Assembly (NCBI RefSeq): GCF_964656455.1
Contig: NC_135719.1
Span: forward strand, 77,223,562 to 77,287,561
Source: Halichoerus grypus
Taxonomy: Eukaryota > Chordata > Mammalia > Carnivora > Phocidae
DNA length: 64,000 nt
Direction: 5' to 3'
Notes under the pieces: model-generated
The model's database searches: none
Told to the model about the DNA's origin: nothing
The model's input: the letters and a program-made list of their open reading frames with translations, nothing else
Position numbers and translations under genes: made by a program
Shown: positions 24,761-36,900 of the stretch, piece after piece
Position numbering within the stretch: the stretch's first letter is position 1
Layout: each line of letters opens with the position of its first letter

Positions 24761-26239
24761 GAACTTAGCCCTCCTTGACTTCACTTCTGCTCCCCGCCCC
24801 AACACCTCATGCCACCTGGGGTACAGGACTCTTCTGAATCATTTGGAGCCTCAAAAGCCCTCACAGCGTTAGAGATTTCTTCCTTTAGAAGAGAACAGAT
24901 TTATAAAACCCTGTACAGAAGCCATTACCCAATTCCCTTATTTTCTAGTTGGAAAATCTTTACACTACTCACATTTTAAAACTAAATATACCTTATCAGA
25001 TGATCTTTTACAACATGAATATTATATGAAATGGACTTTTTTATTCAAATAGACTTCCCAAGACGTTGCTCTAAGTACTAAGTATGTGTTTCCTATCCAG
25101 TAATTATCAACAGTGTCCCTTTAGTTTCTAGATAATATTGGTCCCAACTCTATTTTCTGCATACATTTTAAAAATAGGCTCAAGCCCTGATTTCACTTTG
25201 CCTATTGATGATCTTAGTGCTCCAGCAGCCGCTTCTACTTGGCACCCATTCTCTTAGAATAGAGTTTTGTAAAAGACAGTGGCATTTACCACAAGGATAT
25301 AATTGCTCATCCTGGTTGTTGTTTTCCACCGAGGGAGGAAGCCAGACAGGAGAAATTCTCCCAGCTGCCGTTCCTCAGGAAGGCACTTGGCAACTATGGC
25401 ATATTAAAGGCTAAATAAAGCTTGGAACTCAGCTTCTGATGGCATCAAAGCACCGCTGTAGATGAAGACTGTCATCCCTCGTTGAGAGCGGCTCTGGAGC
25501 TTTACTGGCCGAGGCTCAGGCCAGCACGGAAGGCAACAGCGTACTCTGAGCGGGTGGCAAGAGTGGGCATTGGCATTACCATGCAACACCGTCAGTGTGT
25601 CCTAGTTTAGAGGAGTCTCAGGACAGTAGAGGACTTTCTAATTTGTATTTTTATCCAGCAAGGATCTGAATACCTTTAAAGTCTGTTGACCCACTGAGCG
25701 TTTCAGTTACTGCTTGGTGTTCCCAAGTTCACAGAAGTCCCTTGGAATTTTTTCAAATGACTACCATGATATCAGCCAGAAGTTAAATGAAAGGAAAAAG
25801 AAACATTCAAAGCAGGAAAGATGGGTTTTTAAGTGGGAACATAGGAAATACTGAGAATGACACCATTGTAGCAGGATTTGCTGAGTTTTAATATCATCCA
25901 TTCCTTTCATAGCAGACTTGATTATGATAAGGAGGAAAAGATTTGGAGACCTGGGATCCCTGAACTCCAAAAAAGGACCCAAGAATACTCAGGCTCCTCA
26001 AATAAACTGGAAAGGTGTTGAACCTATGTGCTCTTCAAGTTTGGGCTTAGATTCCTTTGTTTTAAATGAACTTGTTCCTCGTTCTTAGTAATGACGCACG
26101 GTATAAAGTTACAACAGCCAAGTCCAAGGCCAACCCAGGCTAATGTGCGTTGCATACATGATTGTGTGTCACTGCACCATTGTGATGCAAATAGTCCAAG
26201 TTGTATGTTAGGTCCAGCTTTGTTCCCCTACCGCATCTC

Positions 26240-26610
26240 CTCTTCAAGCTCCCATCAATCCCTGCCTTCCTGCCTTACCAACCCGTTGCCATTCGGGAGG
26301 TGTTGTCATACATTCCTTTTGCATAAGCTATTCCTTCCATCTAGAATACTCTTATCTAGTGGATCTTTGATCCTTTGAATCTTGTCCCATGCTCCTAGGC
26401 TGACTTGGCACCTTCTTAGAAGGCATTACCTTGTGTACATCTTCATTGCAATAATTGCACTGAATTGTAGTTCTTTATTTAAATGTTTATTTCCCACCAG
26501 AATATGGATTTCTTAGGGGGAAGAACTGGATCTTCCCTCCTTAACCGCCAGCCCCACACCCAGTATCTGTCACCATGTAGAGCCTCATGAATGTTTGTGG
26601 AAGGGTGGGA
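26240..26610 (+). repeat. LINE-2 3' end
   Basis: tattccttccatctagaata, gaaggcattaccttgtgtac and the closing agcctcatgaatgtttgtgg correspond to the L2 3' region. Ancient; edges approximate. Confidence 0.65.
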
Positions 26611-26799
26611 GGAAACACGATATGGTTTTGTCAGTTGCCCCCAGTAACCAGAAGGAGGTACCTAATACTTTTTATTAAGGAGAGTAAAGCAGTTTCACTA
26701 TTTTAAAACCCATCACTTTGTTTAGAACCTACCACTAGAATAGCAGTAACCACTGGAAACATTTACGTTAAAAAGTTCTAAGCTGAGATGAAAAATGTT

Positions 26800-27135
26800 A
26801 CATAGCATAGATATGTGTACAAAATTTGTAAACAACTCACATACCCATCATAGGAGGGTTTTTAATTACCTTATGGCATATTAGGAAGCCATTAAAATGC
26901 AGTTTCTAATGAATATTCCACTATACAATCATTTGTGATGTGATAAGTAGAAAAAACAAGTCACAAAACATACAATATCCTAGTTTGGGTGAAGAGTGCA
27001 TATGTGTGTGTGTGTATGAAAGTAAAAGCATTTTTTATTGAGTTACATTGTTTCCTTGTTTATATTTTTCAATATGATGAACATTTGTAACGAACATGCA
27101 TTACTTCTGTAGTAAAAAAAAAAAATAGTAAGATA
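26800..27135 (+). mobile_element. Old LINE-1 ORF2-end/3' UTR relic
   Basis: Words like aacaactcacatacccatca and ttatggcatattaggaagcc resemble the L1 passage normally reading 'AACAACCCAAATGTCCATCA ... TTATGGTACATCCATACAAT'. It ends in an A12 run at 27114-27125. Highly diverged. Confidence 0.5.
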
Positions 27136-27599
27136 TATTTTTATAAATTTTTTTGCCTGAAACTCCATTTTAATCCCTAACTTCTGCCTCTTCACTGCTC
27201 TCTTGCCAAAAGAATTGTAAACTTGGTAGGGGGATGGGTGAGAGAGTTATGATAATTTACTTTGAGAACTTCCAGAATGAGATGGTGTGACACAGAAATC
27301 CGGAGTGGTGATTTTTTCACGACTTTAAGTAAGGTCAGGAAATGACAGATCATCTTATGAAAGAGATATGCGGTAATAGCAACAAAAATCACCCATACAG
27401 TATATAATGGGTGATGTGTTTCCCTGATGGTATGAACTAATAGAATTCTTTAAAACAAACAAGCAAACTGTGCTGCATGGTTTAATGGCTGGATGACCTT
27501 GCTTTTATTTACTTTGATGGCTTCTGCATCCAGGGCTAAAGTGGCCATATCTTTTAGAGGAACTGGAAGAGGGCAAGGTCTTTGGACATCTGTGAATAA

Positions 27600-27643
27600 A
27601 CACATGCACAAATGCAGGCATGCAGGCATGCACACATGCATGC
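27600..27643. repeat. Alternating CA/TG/GCATGC tract
   Basis: Purine-pyrimidine alternating sequence with aggcatgcaggcatgcacac and two further ATGC words. Low-complexity tract. Confidence 0.6.
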
Positions 27644-27975
27644 CTTAGGACCCACACCCAGCAAAGGAATGTGTTTGTTACTTTAGACACCAAGCCAGAA
27701 TCTGAGCACACGTTGAGGGGGTTGAATTCATGTCCGTTCTCATTGCTGGTAGTTGGAGAGTTTCCTCTGAGACTCCTCTTACCTCTGGCTGCCTACTCAC
27801 AAGCTCAGGAAATCCTTTCTCATTGCTCACCTCACACTGGGAGAGCCCAGTTGTGTTTCAAATGCAGTAGCATATCCAGACCTCCTGTGTGCCACCATAC
27901 CTCCCCACCTCCCACCGGTGGCCTGTGAGTGCCTTCTCCAGAGTCCCACACACCTTTTTGTTGTTTGCTCACCAG

Positions 27976-28168
27976 GCCGCATACCCAGAGCCGTAGCATC
28001 CATCAACCAGCACCTCCTGAGATCAGATGACGTGGTGAGCTGTTGCCTCGACCTCGGAGTGCCCAGCATCTCCTTCCGCATCAATGGGCAGCCTGTGCAG
28101 GGGATGTTTGAGAACTTCAACACAGATGGGCTCTTCTTCCCTGTGGTGAGCTTCTCAGCAGGTGTCAA
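27976..28168 (+). CDS. RYR3: RYR3 exon: SPRY1 middle, local residues 299-362
   Basis: 193 nt, phase 1 start (gc completes Gly), phase 2 end (gtc aa|gtaagt). Encodes [60 protein letters not shown] and AGV. The [24 protein letters not shown] strand series is the core of RyR SPRY1. The long antisense open frame over this exon is a shadow of its codon pattern. Acceptor gctcaccag. Confidence 0.97.
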
Positions 28169-28419
28169 GTAAGTGACGGCTATGATTTCATGAAGAGTAG
28201 CTGTTAGTTCACCTCCCCACCACTCCTGTGAGCTGGGGAGCATAGTAATGTTCCTCAGGACTTCCACACCATGAGTGACTTCCCCACATGACCCTCCCAA
28301 AATGATAGTGAAAGCAGAAGAGCGATCCAGAATCACTGACTCAGTAGATACTTGTTGAATACATACCTACTGCCAAAAGTTTTATAATGTCCTCATGTAG
28401 TAAGATAAATAAGATCTAT

Positions 28420-30010
28420 GTAGAACCTTGCTTTAATAATTATATTAAAAATTACATGCTCATTATTAAAAATATGAAAGATACAGTTATAAATAAGACC
28501 GTATCATCTATGATCTCAACATTTAATGTCTGCTAATATTTTGGTGTATTTTATTCTACACATATATGAGGATTTTTTAATTGACATCACACTGTATATG
28601 AAGTTTTATGTCTTGATTATTTTTCATTCAACAATACATTAATGAACCTTTTCTTGAGTCATTATATATCCTCCTAAAACAATTTTTTTTTAAGATTTTA
28701 TTTATTTGACAGAGAGAGACACAGCAAGAGAGGGAACAAAAGCGGGGAGTGGGAGAGGGAGAAGCAGGCTCCCTGACAAACAGGGAGCCCGATGCAGGGC
28801 TCGATCGCAGGACCCTGGGATCACGACCTGAGCCGAAGGCAGACGCCTAATGACTGAGCCACTCAGGTGCCCCCTAAAACAGTTTTTATAGCCATATAAT
28901 ATCCTTTTATTTATCCATAATATAGCCATTACTTTGTTTTTAGACTTTCATGCCAATTCCATTTTTATCTTAAAAATAAAATTATTATGGACATCCTTGA
29001 GCATAACTCTTTGTCTGCATTTCTGTTAAGATCCTCCTAGAAGGAGGTCAAAAGGTATGAACTTTTTAAAGTCTAAATTTATAATCATGTGGCCAAGTAG
29101 ATTTTCAGGAAGATTGTATGGAACACTTCAGAAATCATGATCAACAATTTTGAAATCTCAAAATCTTTTTTATAACTCATTTGACCTGAACTCATTTTGT
29201 GGTAAAACTGTTGCCAACAGAAATGAGGCTACTTTTTGTCTTTCATTTATTCCCCTTTTGAATATTTGCATGTTTAACTGAAGAAATATTAATGTGTTTG
29301 ATTATGGGGTTCAGCCTCTCACCTGGCTGGGGGTTCTAGTTAATATATACTATGTAGACTTTCTTTTTTAAAACCTAAAGAATTCTGAAGTCTGAAACAC
29401 AACTCCAAAATTTTCAGATAAAGGATTTGGGCCTATGGTATCATTTAAAGCAACATATGGGAATAACCAACCAATTGGATCTTCATTAACTTTTACTGTT
29501 ATTGGTTATTTTTCATCTTTGCCAATTTGAGAATAACTTAAAGTTTTAATTTTCTATTTCTTTGATTACCAATATACCAATGTGGTTAAGCATTTTTTAT
29601 GCTTATTGTTTTTACATGTTATCTCAGCCCAATGTTTTTATTTCATGTTCTCTGCCTTTCTGGTATTAATTTTGGGGGCAATTTTTTCTATGTTAAGACT
29701 ATTTAAAATACTGCCTTATTGGTTTCAAATATTTTTCCCAGTTTATGATTTACATTTTCACACTTAGTTTTATTTTTCTGTTTTTTGTTTTTCCCTTTTA
29801 TAAAAATAATGCAAGTCAAGGAACAACCAAGAACCCAAAATCGTACCACCCAGAGATAATCATATTACCTTTTCATTTATCTATCTCAATATTTTTATGT
29901 TAAGTTGGATTTATACTACACATGCTGTTTTTCTACATACTGTTGCAAACTATTGTGTTCACTGCTCTGCGCCTTCTCTTGTACCAGTTAGATGCTGTAT
30001 TATTTTAGTG
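28420..30010 (-). mobile_element. Old LINE-derived region, antisense, interrupted
   Basis: AT-rich sequence with ccacccagagataatcatat (29848-29867), tttttcattcaacaatacat and agaaggaggtcaaaaggtat resembles a common ancient L1M/HAL-type sequence in two partial copies. A CanSINE sits inside at 28689-28872. Family and ends are uncertain. Confidence 0.45.
28689..28872 (-). mobile_element. CanSINE (SINEC), antisense
   Basis: AAGATTTTATTTATTTGACA at left, gactgagccactcaggtgcc at right. Flanks cctaaaacaattttt (from 28673) and cctaaaacagttttt (from 28873) form a target-site duplication with one mismatch. Confidence 0.95.
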
Positions 30011-31304
30011 CGACTATATGTTTTAATGTCTGTAAGACAAGACCCCATTATAAGTCTTCTTCCCCAAGATTTTCTTAGTCATTCTTGATCCTTGCTTGTT
30101 AAAGAGATCACAGTCAACTGAGTGGGAAACTAGAGTCAACACAGTTGGAATCACACTGGTTTCCGTGGAAGCCATTGGAAAGAGCCATAAGAGGAGGGGT
30201 GTGAAGAACAGATGCTTGGAGTTCAGACCACAAAGAAACCATCTCAGAGCTTGGGGATGGATTTCCAAAGTGACACCACCGTGATAGGCCTCAGCACCTC
30301 AGGTAGACTGATAAACTAAGACATGTTCACATATCTTCCAACAGAGGACAGAATTTTAGTTCTGTTTCAGTTAAATAATTTAGAAATAAAGAATTATCCT
30401 TTGGAAATGATATTCAGCCTTTGGCATTTGATACAGATATGCAAATACACGTGGTATAAGCTAATGTATGTTTGCAAACATACAGAGTGACACAATATAC
30501 AGATACATACATGCAAATATTTATAAATCTATTCATGTAGGTGGATACAATATGTTTAAATTAAATATTATCATTGTTTGAGATTCTTTTAACAAATGGA
30601 GACCCACTATAGGAAAACCTTACTAGGGCTGCAAATCTACTCATCAGTGTTTCAAGCCAGAGAATCTTCTATCAGCCCCAAGGACTGTATTCTAGAGTTG
30701 CAAGTTTTTTGCCTGTGTTTCTCTCCGCTGAGGAATTCCAGTTCTCCTATTTTAAATGTGACGTAACCTGTCGTTCTTCACTGATATCCATAAGAAGCAT
30801 GTAGAAAACAAGGAGCATTGCTGAAGGAGACACTGGAAACACAAAGAGAACTGATTGGAACAGAGACCTCTGGCAGTCGGGGGCAGGGTGGTGAACAAGC
30901 ATATGCCCCATTGTACATCCTCCCCACTTTATTCCCCAGGAAGAAAGAGAATGAGTAGAAATCTAGATACAATGTAACAGCATTTGGTTAGCCACCTGTT
31001 GGCTCAATACCTTATTTGGAGAAACAAGGTCACTTTGAGCAGTCCGTTCCCAGGACCATACTTCCCTGGGTAGCTAATGGCCTTGGTCACCCAGCATCAC
31101 TGCCCTTCCCTTCTTCATTTGTTTTGACCACATCCCACTTTCTGGGTTTTACTTATTTTCAAAGCAAGTACATACACCTGCTTCTCAAGTATCCCATCTG
31201 AGAGAAGTGCTTAGCCAGAAGTCAGATCTCTGGAGAAAAGGACCTTTTTTAGTCTGCTGAATAATGGACTTTCGTAAGTCCATACAACAATCTCATATAA
31301 TGAT

Positions 31305-32554
31305 ATTTTTTTTTGATGTAGCGTTCCATGATTCATTGTTTGCGTATAACACCCAGTGCTCCATGCAGTACATGCCCTCTTTAATACCCATCACCAGGCT
31401 AACCCATCCCCCCACCCCCCTCCCCTCTAGAACCCTCAGTTTGTTTCTCAGAGTCCATAGTCTCTCATGGTTCATCTCCCCCTCTGATTTCCACCCCCTT
31501 CATCATTCCCTTCCGGCTGTCTTCTTTTTTTTTTTTTTTTTTTTTTAACATATAATGTATTATTTGTTTCAGAGGTACAGGTCTGTGATTCAGCAGTCTT
31601 ACACAATTCACAGCGCTCACCATAGCACATACCCTCCCCAATGTCTATCATCGAGCCACCCCATCCCTCCAACCCCCTACCACTCCAGCAACCCTCAGTT
31701 TGTTTCCTGAGATTAAGAACTCCTCATATCAGTGAGGTCATATGATACATGTCTTTCTCTGATTGACTTATTTCGCTCAGGATAATACCCTCCAGTTCCA
31801 TCCACGTTGTTGCAAATGGCAAGATTTCATTCCTTTTGATGGCTGCATAATATTCCATTGTATATATACCCCACATCTTCTTTATCCATTCATCTGTTGA
31901 TGGACATCTTGGCTCTTTCCATAGTTTGGCTATTGTGGGCATTGCTGCTATAAACATCAGGGTACATGTACCCCTTCAGATCCCTACATTTGTATCTTTG
32001 GGATAAATACCCAGTAGTGCAATTGCTGGATCGTATGGTAGGTCTATTTTCAACTTTTTGAGGAACCTCCACACTGTTTTCCAGAGTGGCTGCACCAGCT
32101 TGCATTCCCACCAACAGTGTAGGAAGGTTCCCTTTCTCCGCATCCCTGCCAACATCTGTCGTTTCTTGACTTGTTAATTTTAGCCATTCTGACTGGTGTG
32201 AGGTGGTATCTCATTGAGGTTTTGATTTGGATTTCCCTGATGCCAAGTGATGTGGAGCACTTTTTCATGTGTCTGTTGGCCATTTGGATGTCTTCTTTGG
32301 AAAAATGTCTGTTCATGTCTTCTGCCCATTTCTTGATTGGATCATTTGTTCTTTGGGTGTTGAGTTTGATAAGTTCTTTATAGATTTTATATACTAGCCC
32401 TTTATCTGATCTGTCATTTGCAAATATCTTCTCCCATTCTGTCGGTTGTCTTTTGGTTTTGTTGACTGCTTCTTTTGCTGTGCAAAAGCTTTTTATCTTG
32501 ATGAAGTCCCAATAGTTCATTTTTGCCCTTGCTTCCCTTGCCTTTGGCGATGTT
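31305..32554 (-). mobile_element. 5'-truncated LINE-1, antisense, with target-site duplication
   Basis: Read on the - strand: part of the ORF2 C-terminus, then a G-rich 3' UTR, an internal A-run (about 31525-31547), a second UTR-like segment and a terminal A-run. tcatataatgat flanks it at 31293-31304 and 32555-32566. The ORF2 remnant lacks the endonuclease and reverse transcriptase domains and is broken by frameshifts, so the copy is inactive. Confidence 0.88.
31724..32520 (-). pseudogene. L1 ORF2 C-terminal fragment, frameshifted
   Basis: The longest piece (32050-32520, 156 codons) begins [20 protein letters not shown] and contains [20 protein letters not shown], the typical L1 ORF2p C-terminal region. 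Its frame then gives way to others at about 32050-32110 and 31900-31960. The last piece (31724-31957) contains EWIKKMWGIYTMEYYAAIKR. At least two frame changes; not functional. Confidence 0.9.
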
Positions 32555-33476
32555 TCATATAATGATTTTTAATCATTAACTCATCCATCCAATATCCCTC
32601 AGAGCAATGAGATAGAACTTTTTTTGTTTTTTTTGGTGAGGACTTATTGAAATCTCTTAGCAAAGAACTGTAGCTAGCAGGTGAAGAAATAGGCGACTCA
32701 AATGTATCCACATATAGAAGATGCTTCTAGCATCTCTTGTCCAGGTTAGCAGAGCATGCAGCCTTCTCAGTGCACAGGAAAAAGAGAAGCTAAGTTCCAA
32801 GGTTAGACAACTTCTTTTTCTTGTGTCTCTCACAACTGGTGAGAGAATTTAAGAAACTGAAAAATCCAGATGTGTTGACTTGAAAAGTTTATACCTTAGC
32901 CATGAGAGCTTCTTCCTTAGAACCCCTGAACAGATGGTAATCTAAAACGTGGTGCCAGGGGGTTTGATGTCTCTCAAGCCTCCTCTCTATCAGGAAAACA
33001 TCACCTCTGACATATTCCTGTCTTTGGTTCTCAGAACATGACATGATCTGAGGAGAGATGGAACTGAGCGCACATTTGGGAAATACATTTTAATGAAGTA
33101 CATCCAAGTCTCTCACATGATATCTTTGGTCATTCTCAGTGCTGCTCCTATGTTGGAGAGTAGCCAATTAATTTATTTTTATTTGTGAGCAAATGGGATC
33201 AATATACCAGTACTTACTCTCATATCAACTGGTAATCTATGATTTGGTGCTGAAACCCAGAAGTTTCTCCCTATACTACTTTAGTTCAGTTGTACAGAAA
33301 GCTAGAGAGAGAAACCAGGATATTAATTCCAAGTTTATTAAAGTATCTTATTGAAAATAAATATGGTTAATAACACTGTTGATCAGGCGACTGAGTCCTC
33401 TGGTTGTCGGACCTGTGCCAAGTTCCACTGTGAGTGGTCAAGGTGAGGAAGGCAGAACAGAAGTGCTGAGAAGCCT

Positions 33477-33687
33477 GGGGCGCCTGAGTATCTCAGTGGG
33501 TTAAGCATCCAACTCCTGATTTCGGCTCAGGTCATGATCTCAAGATTGTGAGATCCAGCCCCACATCAGGCTCCATGCTTAGCATGGAGCCTACTTAAGA
33601 TTCTCTCTCTCCCTCTGCCCCTCCCCTGCAACTCAAGCGTACATGCTCGCGCTCTCTCTCTCTCTCTCTCTCAAAAAAAAAAAAAAT
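33477..33687 (+). mobile_element. CanSINE (older copy), sense
   Basis: ggggcgcctgagtatctcag, catccaactcctgatttcgg, a (CT)n run near 33651-33672 and an A14 tail. Flanks gtgctgag / ttgctgag are a short imperfect duplication. Same older variant as at 22517. Confidence 0.9.
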
Positions 33688-35602
33688 TGCTGAGGCCCTC
33701 TTAAAGCAGTCCTACATGTTAAGGATGACACTACTCTCAAAAATGTAAATTTAAAAGCTAAAAGAACAAGGCTTTATTTTTCATATACAAAATAATAACA
33801 ATACATTTGAAAAGAAATTTTTGTTTTCACCCGATATAGTAGAATACTTGCCTGGTTTTATAGTGTCTCTCCCAGCAAGGTACAAGCTTATGCCTATCTA
33901 GGAAGAGAGCCTTCTCCAATCATAGAAGCATTCAGGATTGTTTCTCATATTTATTTTCAACTTCTGTGTGGCTTCTAAACTAGATTTCTCTTTTACAGCC
34001 CCATTTCCTCCTAATTATTGGTTTTTGCTGAGGTCACAGTCTTGAATTTGTGACCCCATAATTATTTTTGTAACTACAAACTATGTTGTTAATAATACCT
34101 GATTAAGATGTCCCTGCTAGCAGTCATCAAAGAGCAAAAATCTTTTTCAATTATATTTACCCACAGTGAAGTCAAAGGCAGCATGAGTAATTACTAACAA
34201 AATCCACAAACCAATATGTACTCTCTTTTCTAACTATTATGAATGTGCCTCCTTAGTTTTCTTCTCAGTGTGGTTTGTTCGTGGATACTATTCATGCAGT
34301 AGGCCCTCAATGTAACAACGCTGTTTGGTTATAGGACAGAATTTAGGTCCCAAAAGGTTGAGTTACTTATATGCCAGCAAACCCCTTATTAAAATATAGT
34401 CTCACCCTGCGAGGTGGCATCTTGGCATGAACTGCATGGATAACGTGACACAGAAGCCACAGCATATAGTGAATTTGGGGTGATACTTTTTGTTTTGCAG
34501 AAAATTGATGAGTTAATTGCTGTAGTAGAATATATTTTATAGCCATAGTTAAACTCCCCATAGAGCTATTTAATTGTCTCACATAACTCTTTTACCAGCC
34601 CTTTCAAATTTATAAAAACTACAATATCCAAAGGTGGTTGGTATTTGTGGTTGCTGTTTGTTTTCTGTTGGTATCTACCAGACTTGGCTAAAATTCAGGT
34701 AACCCAACAGCTTCGCTATTTCCAGCTTGCTGTGGTCAACGCTGTGGAAATTATTGCTGAGATAAATATACCTCTGTGGAGAACATGATGAGCACTGGCT
34801 GGATTGCCCTGGGCTTTCATCAGACACTGGCCAGAAAGCAGTATGAGTGTGGGAACACATCACTCAGATTGTTCTCCCATCTTAGCAATAAGGACTGAAG
34901 ATGCAATTATGAATCATGACTTAGGAGTTGAATTCAGGTCGGCCAAAGCTTGTTAATTCTTCCTCCTCTTAACCACAGCCTGTATCCTTTTCTTCTTTGG
35001 AACACCACCTTCCCCACTGTCTGGGAGAGATTCAATAGCGGAGGAGAGGAATGAGACATCCAGTAAGACAGACTCAAGTGACATCACATGTTTGCTAGTA
35101 AGCTATGGATAAGGAACCCAAGTCATCCTTCTTGAGCATGACAAAGCCTTGTCTTGATTTTTACTGTATTTTTTATTCATGGGTCAGTCTTTCATATCTG
35201 AGAACTTACACTAGGTAGTCTCATCTCTTCTGCAAATTGGCAAGCCACAATGCCTAAGTCTCAAAAAATTAAGTTGCAAATGCTAGCAGGGATTTTTCAA
35301 TACAATTTGCTCTGTTTTCAAAATCAGTCAAGTAAATCAAAAATTCCTCCACATATCCCCAAATTTCACTACTCCCAGGAGATTAATGAAGCTATTGCTC
35401 ATCTCTGAGGTGGAGGGATCTAAGGGCACAGTCACTTGCTGTAATCACTTCAGGAAGGAAAAAAAAAGAAAGAAAGAAACCTTCTTTGAGAGCTGATGGA
35501 ATGTCTTAAGTTTTAGGAAGAACTCAAGAAGATGATAACAGGTACTTTAGTGGAAGAGATTAAATTGATTAATGAAATTGATTTTAAAATCCATTCATGT
35601 AG

Positions 35603-35810
35603 GGGCGCCTGGGTGGCTCAGTCGTTAAGCGTCTGCCTTCGGCTCAGGTCATGATCCTAGGGTCCTGGGATCGAGCCCCGCATCGGGCTCCCTGCTCGGC
35701 GGGAAGCCTTCTTCTCCCTCTCCCACTCCCCCTGCTTGTGTTCCCTCTCTCGCTGTGTCTCTCTCTGTCAAATAAATAAAATCTTTAAAAAAAATAAAAT
35801 AAAATAAAAT
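35603..35810 (+). mobile_element. CanSINE (SINEC), sense, 17-bp perfect TSD
   Basis: Head gggcgcctgggtggctcagt, standard body, then an (AAAAT)n-extended tail. The duplication aaaatccattcatgtag is identical at 35586-35602 and 35811-35827. Among the least diverged copies in the window. Confidence 0.97.
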
Positions 35811-36228
35811 AAAATCCATTCATGTAGAGAAAAGGGATCAAGGATCCTTGATCGAAGGATCAAGAAGGACTAATTTTAATGAACTCAGTTCTTAAATTAT
35901 CTTTTTATTTTAAATTTATCATCTGTGAGGCCAGGAGATTCTGTAGAACCCAAGGAGCAGGGAAGAATGCACCTGGAGAAGAGAGATTTACATTCTCATT
36001 GGAAAATTCTCATTTATGAGTGGGACAAAGGATTCAAATCATAAACCTTAAGTGCCAGATAACTGGATTTATTGAAAGAAGTAGACGAGGTATCTGTAAC
36101 TTTGTTGTTTTTCCTGCTACCCCTTCGAATTCGTGCTCTGGGCAAGTTCTCAGGCAGCCTCTGTAACCTTTATTACTCCTTATAAGAATGAGAACAGTCT
36201 TGTTGGTAACATCAAAACTCAGTAAAAA

Positions 36229-36900
36229 CTCAGATTTGTATGCAGTTGGTGGCTATAAAAGCTCAAATTTGTATGCAGTGGATGTGTGAGGCCTTCCCAT
36301 TGGGCTTGCAGCCAGAGGCCGGGCTCCTCCAGGGTCAACCAGCTCTGTCTCCGACCCCCTGCTGAGCCGAGGGGGAGCTGCCTGGGTGCTGCGGGGGAGG
36401 GGCACAGCCTGTGGGGGTGGGAGTTGGTGCAGCTGTGGCTGGCAGCACACCTTTGTGTAATGACGTGTAGCAGCTTTCTCTTCTGGGGCCCTAGTGTAGT
36501 TTCCGTGGAGCCTTAGGCCGGGAGCATCTCCCTGCAGTTCTTTCCACACACGCTTTACCACCTGTGCTGGCCGCTGCGTTCTGGCTGACCCCCAGCCCTA
36601 CTCTGTATTGCCCTCCCCCCCCGCCCCGCCGTGCGCACAGGCCTCCCACTTCGCCCAGTCCCCGGGGTTCTGATCTCGGCACAGTCCTTTGCCTCTCTGG
36701 CCATAATTCCTTTCAAGATGGCTGACAGGCGGCTCACTCGTGGAGTCTATCTGGCCTTCCAGGAACATAGTCCTTGGCCCCACCCTGAGCAGAAGGGCAG
36801 CTCTTTCCCTTGAGGTCTTCTGTGTCCCTCTGTCTCCTTCTCTCCCTCTCTCTGTCTGTTCTGTCACCAGGCAAACATGTCCCTCACTAAATTCCAGGGG
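36229..36900 (+). promoter_or_regulatory. Candidate intronic regulatory segment (TATA-like box plus GC-rich block)
   Basis: tataaaag at 36254-36261 sits between two copies of a ctca(g/a)atttgtatgcagt repeat and is followed by a CpG-containing GC-rich block (about 36300-36680) in an otherwise AT-rich intron. A ccattgg word lies at 36298-36304. There is no direct proof of transcription. It could be an unrecognised repeat or simply a GC-rich patch. Confidence 0.25.

Larger units (their letters stand above)
19527..27975 (+). other. RYR3: Intron, 8.45 kb
   Basis: Phase 1 intron splitting SPRY1. Contains MIR-like traces (about 19640-20060), CanSINE 21610-21798, a MIR split by a CanSINE (22360-22810), MIRs at 24320-24545 and 24620-24760, an L2 (26240-26610), an old L1 (26800-27135) and a TG/CA-rich tract (27600-27643). 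The stretches 20100-21590 and 22810-24300 hold nothing I recognise. Confidence 0.85.

Noticed and set aside
27827..28336. 169-codon antisense open frame over an RYR3 exon
   Set aside because: It is the mirror of the strongly coding exon 27976-28168, has no domain signature and crosses both splice sites.
32050..32520. Possible intact gene of 156 codons
   Set aside because: It is the C-terminal part of L1 ORF2, truncated and frameshifted.
33640..33690. Regular spacing suggesting an array
   Set aside because: A CT microsatellite and A-tail inside a CanSINE, not a CRISPR or tandem gene array.
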